Below, one piece after another: positions 50,771 to 57,653 of a stretch of DNA of 57,653 nucleotides. The number at the start of each line of letters is the position of its first letter. The stretch's first letter is position 1. This DNA comes from Fimenecus sp963624605. GTDB taxonomy: Bacteria; Bacillota; Clostridia; Oscillospirales; Acutalibacteraceae. The stretch lies in assembly GCA_963624605.1 (NCBI GenBank), contig CAVFQD010000005.1, positions 1-57,653 of the forward strand, in the 5' to 3' direction. The notes under the pieces were generated by a model that saw only the letters and a list, made by a program, of their open reading frames with translations, searched no databases and had not been told where the DNA came from. Position numbers and translations under genes: made by a program.

Positions 50771-50793
50771 CAAAATAATTAGGAGGTAAACAA

Positions 50794-53700
50794 ATGAAAA
50801 AGTCAACAAAATTGTTGAGTGTTATCTTGGCAATTCTTATGATTTTCTCATCTCTTTCGGTTGCGTCATTTGCCGCTAAGGCAAATTACAAGACTGTTGC
50901 CGAGCTGGAAGCGCTTGACGCTTACGACAGCTATGGTCAGGTAACAAGGCTTTCAACCGAGGAGAGAATGTCAATTCTTTTTGACACGCTTGATCTTATC
51001 CTTGCAAAGGCTAACATCAACATGGGTACGGTTGTTAACACAATGGGTATTAAGATTACAATCAACCTTACATCGATTGACAATGCTTGCGCATCTGTGG
51101 ACACATTAAAGTCATCATTGAGCGGTGGAACAGCCTCTACGGCTAAAGCTCTTCTTGATCTCGGTATCGTTGAGGATTTAAGCTTTGATTCTTGGCAGAG
51201 CGGTATGACCCGTGACGGCACAGCGCAGCTTACAATCGTTTACGAGCTTCTTGAGCTTCTTGCAGCGAACAAGACCGCCATAAACTCTGCTTTGACAAAC
51301 GGCATTCAGCTTGGTATCATCGCGAACTTCATTTCCGGCCTTGATCTCAGCTCTATCAACACGCTTCTCACAAACATTCCTCAGGCTGTGAAAAAAGCTG
51401 TATTCCCGCTTATGGCAAGACCCGATACTACGGTTTCCGAGCTTGGAACCTACACAAACACATCGGGCGACGGCGGAATTCTTTCCGTTCTTGACAGCTT
51501 TGTTCAGACAATCTTCACAAAGCCGATGAACTGGACCTCATACAGAGTTGACGCTTCGGGCAACGACCTTGGCTACACAACAGCTCTTCCGACGGCTGCA
51601 CAGCAGACCTCGAGATACTTTGTTGTAAGCTCCGACGGCTCAAAGATTACTCAGTATGATTACAACTTTGCTCCCCTTACGGGCTCGAGCTCAACTACAG
51701 GCACTTGGACAGAGACTGTTACTTACACCAAGACTCTTGAAGAAGAGGGCGGCAGCACTTACATCTTCAAGGCTCCTTCCGATTACACCGGCGACGCTTC
51801 GCTCAAATGGTACACGGCGGGCGACAAGGGATATTTCCTTCCCACAGTCAGAGACGCTATCAACAACGGCGATTTGAGTTTCTCGCTCAACGGCGAAGAC
51901 AGCGTTCTTACACTTCTCTACAAGTTCATTCCTTATGTGTTTGCTGAGATGGCACCCACAGTTCTTAACGGCTCCGTTAAGAAGCTCCTTGCAGGTGCGT
52001 TCGATGTTACATTTGAAGAAATGACAACTGACGAAGTTACGGCTGCAGCTTCCGCAACCGGCGATCCCGACAGCTTCTTCACAAAGGACCAGGAATTCTA
52101 TCTTTGGGAATATTCCGATTATAAAGTAATCGACGGCGTTCCTTATTACCGTTTCGAGGATACATACTTCAAAGGCACAATCCCCGCAAACATCAGCACA
52201 TATTATTATATGTTCGATTGGGATTGGAACATCACCGACGATTTCATTAACGAATTTATTCCGGCAACAAGCGGAACAACAATCGAAAATTCTGCAGCAG
52301 GCTATGACAGCGTTCTTGACGCTCTCAACGCTTTCGTTTACAAGGTAATTGACACTGCTCTCGTTGACAACTTCACGGTTAAGGGCGTTACATACAACCT
52401 TAAGGAAGGCATCAACTGGCAGAACGGTGGCCTCGACAAGGTAATCGACAACGTTCTTACCGCTGCAAGATACATCTTCAACATTGCTCCCGAAGAGATC
52501 TTCGACGAGTATTACAACGACGCAAAGCTTTCACCGTATTACAACATGATGATGAACGGTACCAAGAAGCAGGCAATTTTGGGTCTTGTTGCTGCGGCAG
52601 TCAAGATGGTTATGCCTCAGGTACAGTTCCCGTCAGAGGCTAAGCTTTGCAAGACAGTCGGCACAGACAGCACGGACGATGTTTCCGTTCTTGCTCTCGG
52701 CGCAGTTGTAGTTCGTGAGCTTTGCACACAGCTTATGCCCGCATACAACTTCGACAAACTCATCTATGCAGACTACAACACAAAGACAATCCTTACAGGC
52801 ACTGCGTATGATTCGGATTACTGGCTTGATACCGTTATCACAATGGGTATTGACCTCGGTATGTACTATCTTCGTAACATCACAGACCTCGGTGAGGACA
52901 AGAACACAGGTTACTACGCTGTAATGTATAACCTCGGTGCAGTTCCGTCAAACAACGCTGCTTCGTTCACCTACACCGCAGATTCAACTTATATCAGCGG
53001 CGTTCCGACATGGCAGTACAAGATTGACTGGATCATCGACTGGGCTCTTACTTCCTCGGAAGAGTGGGCTTGGGGCTTTGAAAAGCTTATCGACTGCGGC
53101 TCAACCGTTGACCTTGCGTCATATCAGGATCCGTGGGCTAAGCTCAACAAGATCTTCCTTGGCCTTCTTCCTCTTGATGAGGTTCTCAGCGACAGCGGCG
53201 CTACATCAACAAGCGGCACATGGCTTGAGAACGTACTCAGAGGCAAGCTTGTAGAGGGTATCAATACTCTTGACCTTCCGTTGGTTGCAAGCGCATTCGA
53301 CATTCCGAGCGGAATTCTCAGAAATGCAAATGTCCTTACTCAGGTTGTTACGGTTGTAAGAGGTCTCCTCAACGATGTAACCTATAAGGTATTGGGCAAC
53401 TACACATTACTTTCCGACAGCACATACACAACTCTTGATACAATTCTTAACCAGAACAACATCAAGAGCCTTCTCGTTAACCTTGTTGACAGACTTGACG
53501 ACATGGGCAACAACGGACTTCTTGTTCCGGTATTGCCGATAGTAGGTATGTTTGTCGGCTGGAAGACAGGTATTCAGGAATATGCCGACCCGTCAATTTA
53601 CTTCACATCAAGCTCGGGCGACAACTACCTCTATTCGCAGTCAACCAACACCATTAACTTTACAAACAACTCTTCCGGTATGCTTCAGAAGCACAGAAAT

Positions 53701-56019
53701 TCAAGCACACAGGATCAGCCTTACACAATCAACATTACAAACATTACGGCTGATAACGGCGTAACCTTCAGCGGCTCAACGGCTACCATTTTGCCCGGCG
53801 GCACGGCAAGCTTTACTGCTACTGTTCCTTCAGACGATGTTGTAACTAAGGTAACGGTTACATATACTTACATGGGTAAGGACGGTCAGGCACTCGGCGG
53901 CGAGCAGACCAAGGTTATTTATGCCCGTGTTGCTACGACTCCCGATGTTGAAGGTGAGCAGTGGTCTGAAGCTGATGCTACGGACTGGAAGCGTGCGGCT
54001 TACAACAAATATGTATTCACTCAGAATTTGTATAAAACGGTTCTTGCTTATAAGCAAAGTATAGTTTCAGAATGTAAATATACACACACTTTGAGCATTA
54101 CTGAGTTTAAATATCAGAACAATCCCAGCGACAACTTCTCAACTTATTTCTCGCTTAATTCGGCTGCTGAAGCTTGGAACCCGCAAACAGTCTCCGAAAA
54201 AGGTGCCGGTATGACGGCAACTTTCTGGAAGGCGGCTGACGGAGTTGACGAGAATACCGAGATGCCTTACGGCTACTATGACGGCGGTTCCGTTTATGTT
54301 AAGACAAATACTAGATATAAACAAATAGCTTGGTGGAACAATGCATCGCATGATAACTCTTGGGATGTTGACTTTATTTACTACTCAGACTACGGCCTTA
54401 CAGACGCAGTTAAGAAGTATGTAAACATGAGCTTGTTGGCTTCCGACTTCGGTTCGGACGCTCAGGCGGCATATGAAGCATACGACACAGCTTTGAGAGA
54501 CGCAGTATATCTTGTATATGCACCCAAGACAACAAGCTATATTGACGAAGTTGCTTCAGCTATGGAAGGCGCTCTCACAACTCTTGATGCAGCTTATGAA
54601 GCTCTTTCACAGTATGACAGAGTAACAGAGACAATTTCGGTTGACTCCATTATCTCTGCTCTTGACGCACTTGAGACAGACAAGACCAAGGACATCGACT
54701 TTGAGGATCACGAGCTTTACGAGTACTTCCAGTACGAGAACGCAAGAACAGATGCTCGCAAGATCATCAAGGCTTATCAGAAGCCCGCACAGCCTGAAAA
54801 CTACATCAGCGGTGAAAACCTTTCACAGGCAGTTATCGAAGCTATCGAAGCTGCAAACAGCGGCAATGTAGCAACAGGTATCGGCGCTACGGTTTCAACT
54901 CCGTCCGAGGAGGCTATGAAGACCTGGAACGACGCTATTGCGAACTGGACAGATCCGACATATTCAAACCTTCAGATGGCGGACGCTATTTCAAGACTTA
55001 ATTACTACTACGCATTCATGAACGCTAACCCGAGAAGCTCTGTTAATAAGCAGTTCCTCGCTTCCGAAATTTCGGCTGCACAGGCTCAGAACTATGTACA
55101 GAGCGATTACAGCACAGAATCTTGGGCAGCTTATGCGGACGCTCTTGCTTCGGCACAGACAGTTCTTGCTGACGGCAGTGCTCTCCAGTCAGAAGTATTC
55201 GACGCTAAGTATGAGCTTATGAAGGCTCAGAACGAGCTTATTCCGGCTTATGCTTCAATGAAGGATAACGGTTACCTCGATTCAGAGCTCACAGGCCTTA
55301 TCGAACAGGCTAACACAATCGTTAAGTACTTCGACGCTTACTTCACTGTTAAGGACGGCGTTGACGCTACAGAGGCTTGGAAGCAGCTTGTTAAGGCACT
55401 CGGTGTTGAGTACAATGTAACAGTTGACGGCGTTGATTACAGCGGCATCCTTTACAGCAACTCGGCACTCACCTTCACGGCGGCTGACAGACTTAACACA
55501 AACAAGGAAAAGACAAAGGTTGACGCAGCTTGCGACAAGCTCCAGGCAGCACTCAACAACTTCGTATCGAGCGTAACGCTTGATAAGAACGACTCAGGCG
55601 TTGTTAACCAGGTTGAGCAAAATGTAAGATACATTCAGGGTATCACACCGGGTACTGTTACAACAGCTGACGCTATCCTTGCTAACGTTAAGGCTTCGAA
55701 CACAGCGGCTAAGCTTGCTGTTACGGCTTCTAAGTCAAACGGCTACGGCACAGGTGCTAAGGTTGATGTTTCAATCGACGGTATCGGCGTTCTCACAACC
55801 TACTATGTAGTTATCTACGGCGATGTAAACGGCGACGGCGCAGTTGACGCATTCGACGCATTTGCAGTTGACAAGAGCGTTAACAACCTTGCTGCACTCA
55901 GCGGCGTATATGCTAAGGCGGCTGACGCGGATGACAGCGGCGACATCACAGTTGCTGACTTGACTCCCATCATGAACGCTGCGGTAGGCTACACAGACGC
56001 AATTTCTCAGACTAAATAA
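50794..56019 (+). CDS. Very large secreted dockerin protein
   Basis: 1741 residues. Signal peptide 1-28 (ending SFAAK). The N-terminal 1000 residues are of unknown fold, rich in Thr, Asp and aromatic residues and without Cys-rich repeats. About 1010-1090 looks like a beta-sandwich ('NFTNNSSGMLQKHRNSS', 'GGTASFTATVPSDDVV'), and 1220-1500 is helical with FIVAR-like spacers ('STESWAAYADALASAQTVL', 'DAKYELMKAQNELIPAY'). The end is a beta strand module 'YGTGAKVDVSIDGIG' plus a type I dockerin with two loops, 'GDVNGDGAVDAFDAFAVD' (about 1675) and 'DADDSGDITVADLTPIMN'. The protein should be secreted and fixed to a cohesin. The gene has a strong promoter, structured leader and AGGAGG. Function beyond this is unknown. 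Confidence 0.85.
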   Translation: MKKSTKLLSVILAILMIFSSLSVASFAAKANYKTVAELEALDAYDSYGQVTRLSTEERMSILFDTLDLILAKANINMGTVVNTMGIKITINLTSIDNACASVDTLKSSLSGGTASTAKALLDLGIVEDLSFDSWQSGMTRDGTAQLTIVYELLELLAANKTAINSALTNGIQLGIIANFISGLDLSSINTLLTNIPQAVKKAVFPLMARPDTTVSELGTYTNTSGDGGILSVLDSFVQTIFTKPMNWTSYRVDASGNDLGYTTALPTAAQQTSRYFVVSSDGSKITQYDYNFAPLTGSSSTTGTWTETVTYTKTLEEEGGSTYIFKAPSDYTGDASLKWYTAGDKGYFLPTVRDAINNGDLSFSLNGEDSVLTLLYKFIPYVFAEMAPTVLNGSVKKLLAGAFDVTFEEMTTDEVTAAASATGDPDSFFTKDQEFYLWEYSDYKVIDGVPYYRFEDTYFKGTIPANISTYYYMFDWDWNITDDFINEFIPATSGTTIENSAAGYDSVLDALNAFVYKVIDTALVDNFTVKGVTYNLKEGINWQNGGLDKVIDNVLTAARYIFNIAPEEIFDEYYNDAKLSPYYNMMMNGTKKQAILGLVAAAVKMVMPQVQFPSEAKLCKTVGTDSTDDVSVLALGAVVVRELCTQLMPAYNFDKLIYADYNTKTILTGTAYDSDYWLDTVITMGIDLGMYYLRNITDLGEDKNTGYYAVMYNLGAVPSNNAASFTYTADSTYISGVPTWQYKIDWIIDWALTSSEEWAWGFEKLIDCGSTVDLASYQDPWAKLNKIFLGLLPLDEVLSDSGATSTSGTWLENVLRGKLVEGINTLDLPLVASAFDIPSGILRNANVLTQVVTVVRGLLNDVTYKVLGNYTLLSDSTYTTLDTILNQNNIKSLLVNLVDRLDDMGNNGLLVPVLPIVGMFVGWKTGIQEYADPSIYFTSSSGDNYLYSQSTNTINFTNNSSGMLQKHRNSSTQDQPYTINITNITADNGVTFSGSTATILPGGTASFTATVPSDDVVTKVTVTYTYMGKDGQALGGEQTKVIYARVATTPDVEGEQWSEADATDWKRAAYNKYVFTQNLYKTVLAYKQSIVSECKYTHTLSITEFKYQNNPSDNFSTYFSLNSAAEAWNPQTVSEKGAGMTATFWKAADGVDENTEMPYGYYDGGSVYVKTNTRYKQIAWWNNASHDNSWDVDFIYYSDYGLTDAVKKYVNMSLLASDFGSDAQAAYEAYDTALRDAVYLVYAPKTTSYIDEVASAMEGALTTLDAAYEALSQYDRVTETISVDSIISALDALETDKTKDIDFEDHELYEYFQYENARTDARKIIKAYQKPAQPENYISGENLSQAVIEAIEAANSGNVATGIGATVSTPSEEAMKTWNDAIANWTDPTYSNLQMADAISRLNYYYAFMNANPRSSVNKQFLASEISAAQAQNYVQSDYSTESWAAYADALASAQTVLADGSALQSEVFDAKYELMKAQNELIPAYASMKDNGYLDSELTGLIEQANTIVKYFDAYFTVKDGVDATEAWKQLVKALGVEYNVTVDGVDYSGILYSNSALTFTAADRLNTNKEKTKVDAACDKLQAALNNFVSSVTLDKNDSGVVNQVEQNVRYIQGITPGTVTTADAILANVKASNTAAKLAVTASKSNGYGTGAKVDVSIDGIGVLTTYYVVIYGDVNGDGAVDAFDAFAVDKSVNNLAALSGVYAKAADADDSGDITVADLTPIMNAAVGYTDAISQTK

Positions 56020-56037
56020 TTGACTCGTTCGATTATT

Positions 56038-56240
56038 TAAAAATCGGGGGTGTCGGGTCGCAAGGCTCGGCATCCTCGGAAAATGACAAAAACATACATT
56101 AAATCCTTGACGCATATAATTTCCAACGGTTGCCGAACGGCAACACCACTGTCGGTCGGTTTTTTCTGCAGAGTGATAGCTGTTTGAAATTATCCGCGGG
56201 AAAATGTGCAGATAACAAAAATTACTATTGACATTTTTGC
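56038..56240 (+). other. Intergenic hairpins between two secreted-protein genes
   Basis: CGGGGGTGTCGGG (about 56045-56057) pairs with CTCGGCATCCTCG (about 56066-56078) in a 13-bp stem with G-T pairs but no T-run. Further on, GTTGCC/GGCAAC around 56130-56148 is followed by a TTTTTT at 56159-56165. One or both may end the dockerin transcript; neither is a clean terminator. Confidence 0.45.
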
Positions 56241-56256
56241 GGATTGAGTGTATATT
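56228..56256 (+). promoter_or_regulatory. Promoter of the cohesin/dockerin-like gene
   Basis: TTGACA (56228-56233), a 17-base spacer and TATATT (56251-56256), 30 bases before the ATG at 56287. Confidence 0.88.
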
Positions 56257-56286
56257 TATTGGGAAAATAGAATAAGGAGGCTAAAA

Positions 56287-57459
56287 ATGGTTAAGTCAAA
56301 GAAAATCCTTAGCCTTGCTTTGGCAGTTGTTATGGCTTTGAGCATGTTGACAATCGGCGTTTTCGCCGCTGTTACTACTCCTACGGCTACATTCACTGTT
56401 ACATCCTCGGCTACCGAGGTTGCAAACGGCGATGAAATCACAATTACCGTTACGGCAAACGCTACGGAAGACTTCTATGCCGGACCCATGTCGCTCCCGA
56501 TTGAGTACGATGCATCATTGTTTGAATATGTTGCAAATTCAGCAACAGTTTCGGACATTTACGGTGCGGGCGTAACAAAGTCCGTAGTCAAATCAGACTC
56601 GGGTAAGCTTACGGTTGCTCTCACTCCCACGACAAGCGGAACGGTTACTGCTCCCAACCTTAACGGAGCAAATCTTGCAGTGCTTACCTTTAAGCTGAAA
56701 GCAATCGGCACAACGGGTTCAAGCACAATTGCAATCGCTGATGACCAGAAAACTGCGTCAAATGTCAGCGGTAAATTCTACTGTGGTTCGTTCGACGGCT
56801 CCAACCCGTTGACAAGCGAGCTTACGGAAATCGGCCAGACTCTTAACAGAGTAGGCACAACTGTTGCGTATGCTGGTGTTCTTGAAGCAGATCTTCAACT
56901 TACAGCAAGTGCACAGACAGGAATTATTATTGATACGAACAAAACATTCGGTGGTCAGTACGCAGGTGTTGTATTTGGCTTTGTACAGGCAGCCGCAAAT
57001 ACATTTATTACAAACAAATACCTCCAGAACAATCTTGAGGCATCGAACGGCGGAACTCTTGAATTTGCTAGACCTAACGGAAAAACTTCCGGTGGTTTTG
57101 GTACAGGAACAACAGTTACTGTTAAAAATTCAGACGGTTCTGATACCGGTAAAGTTTATGTTGTTGTAATTTTCGGTGATGTTAACCAGGACGGAATGAT
57201 CACCGCTGCTGATACAACTATTATTAAAGGCTGGGCAACAAAACCCGCTACTGCTCCTGCTAACAATACAGTTTTAAGAATGGCGGCTAATACTGCTTAT
57301 GTTGCAAATGCTACAGTTCTTCATAACATTCAGACAAATGACACAACTGCATTGAAGAATTATGTTACGAAGAATGCTAATGCAACAACTGATTTGGCAA
57401 AACTTAATCCTGTAAAACTTGCAGAAGCTCAGGCTAAGTATAATAATTTTTATCAATAA
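56287..57459 (+). CDS. Secreted protein with cohesin-like domain and unusual dockerin
   Basis: 390 residues. Signal peptide 1-27 (ending GVFAA). Residues about 32-170 have the cohesin-like pattern 'TEVANGDEITITVTANATED', 'MSLPIEYDASLFEYV' and 'NLAVLTFKLKAIGTTGSSTI'. Then comes a beta module ('GGFGTGTTVTVKNSDGS') and a dockerin start 'VIFGDVNQDGMITAADTTII'. The second calcium loop is not recognisable ('MAANTAYVANATVLHNIQ'), so the dockerin may bind only one calcium. A protein with both partner types could bridge others or polymerise. The ATG has AAGGAGG. The two genes around it are of the same secreted class. The 3' third is AT-richer than the start. Confidence 0.78.
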   Translation: MVKSKKILSLALAVVMALSMLTIGVFAAVTTPTATFTVTSSATEVANGDEITITVTANATEDFYAGPMSLPIEYDASLFEYVANSATVSDIYGAGVTKSVVKSDSGKLTVALTPTTSGTVTAPNLNGANLAVLTFKLKAIGTTGSSTIAIADDQKTASNVSGKFYCGSFDGSNPLTSELTEIGQTLNRVGTTVAYAGVLEADLQLTASAQTGIIIDTNKTFGGQYAGVVFGFVQAAANTFITNKYLQNNLEASNGGTLEFARPNGKTSGGFGTGTTVTVKNSDGSDTGKVYVVVIFGDVNQDGMITAADTTIIKGWATKPATAPANNTVLRMAANTAYVANATVLHNIQTNDTTALKNYVTKNANATTDLAKLNPVKLAEAQAKYNNFYQ

Positions 57460-57484
57460 TAAAATTATTTAGGAGGATATTTAG

Positions 57485-57653
57485 ATGAAAACATCTAAAA
57501 AAGTATTAAGTGTGCTGATGGCACTTGCTATACTTGTAAACGTTTTCGCTGTGTTCTCTTCTGCAATTACTCCTGATACGGCAATTGATCTTACACTTGG
57601 TGTAGATAAAGATTCATATGCTCCGGGAGATACGGTAACTGTTACTATCTACG
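57485..57653 (+). CDS. Secreted cohesin-like protein, start only (cut by window edge)
   Basis: 56 codons are visible. A signal peptide (1 to about 27, ending FSSAI) is followed by 'DLTLGVDKDSYAPGDTVTVT', the typical first strands of a cohesin or a related beta-sandwich ('S-Y-x-P-G-D-x-V-T-V'). The ATG has AGGAGG and lies 25 bases behind the stop of the previous gene, so both are probably in one operon. The rest is outside the window. Confidence 0.75.
   Translation, partial: MKTSKKVLSVLMALAILVNVFAVFSSAITPDTAIDLTLGVDKDSYAPGDTVTVTIY

Noticed and set aside
50482..50778. A 98-codon frame within the structured leader
   Set aside because: No ribosome binding site, unnatural composition, and it covers the hairpins; the RNA structure explains the sequence better.
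1..57653. CRISPR arrays, rRNA genes, transposase genes
   Set aside because: None were found: no regularly spaced repeats with unique spacers, no rRNA-like stretch and no DDE or IS200-type transposase.

Overview
The window looks like the chromosome of an anaerobic, spore-forming Clostridia bacterium of the gut, most likely Oscillospirales/Ruminococcaceae. The case rests on SLH and BspA-type leucine-rich surface proteins, dockerin- and cohesin-like secreted proteins, a yabP-yabQ-divIC-yabR cluster, spoIIE, strong GGAGG ribosome binding sites, and TTGACA/TATAAT promoters with 17-base spacers. One run of N (8606-8672) shows that this is a draft scaffold. Taxonomy is inference; no rRNA is present.

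Layout. 1-4.6 kb: two paralogous secreted LRR/SLH proteins and a PAP2 phosphatase, all on the minus strand. 4.7-8.8 kb: a decayed integrative element (integrase, ParA, ParB, surface-protein remnants) inserted into the anticodon loop of a tRNA-Arg(CCU) gene. The 5' half of that tRNA is at 4774 and the 3' half at 8717. Just inside its left end the element carries a complete, different tRNA-Arg(CCU) at 4865, placed behind the promoter of the gene it broke. This is the most striking find in the window. 9-19 kb: a coiled-coil protein, a DUF1538 transporter with a double PII-like protein, an HTH-serine dehydratase fusion, and a fructose PTS operon (fruR-fruK-fruA-ptsH-ptsI). 19-21 kb: an ECF sigma / anti-sigma-like / membrane protein operon, followed by a palindrome-rich repeat region. 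21.6-28.6 kb: alanine symporter, nitrilase, orphan class I fumarase alpha subunit, the yabP-yabQ-divIC-yabR cluster, a phosphoesterase and a lone HATPase protein.

28.7-33.7 kb (plus strand): gap, then a three-gene unit (small secreted protein with a sorting-signal-like tail, sortase, membrane protein), then malQ. 34-36.8 kb (minus): dockerin-bearing alpha/beta hydrolase and an S1-repeat protein. 36.9-41.8 kb (plus): DUF951-prfA-tsaC-coaE-lytic transglycosylase-M18 aminopeptidase, a housekeeping run with overlapping genes. 41.9-46.4 kb: padR-DUF1700-DUF4097-pspC envelope-stress operon and spoIIE. 46.6-49.2 kb: three membrane-anchored surface proteins with a shared N-terminal motif, two of them with a nearly identical extracellular domain. 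49.3-57.6 kb: an HD-GYP phosphodiesterase, then a perfect promoter with a roughly 340-nt, highly structured untranslated leader in front of a 1741-residue dockerin protein, then two more secreted proteins with cohesin-like starts, the last cut by the window edge.

How it fits together: central sugar metabolism (fructose PTS, gap, malQ), sporulation and division genes, and a large investment in secreted or anchored surface proteins (SLH, sortase, dockerin/cohesin-like). The integrative element has lost its conjugation genes but keeps its ends, its partition genes and its replacement tRNA.
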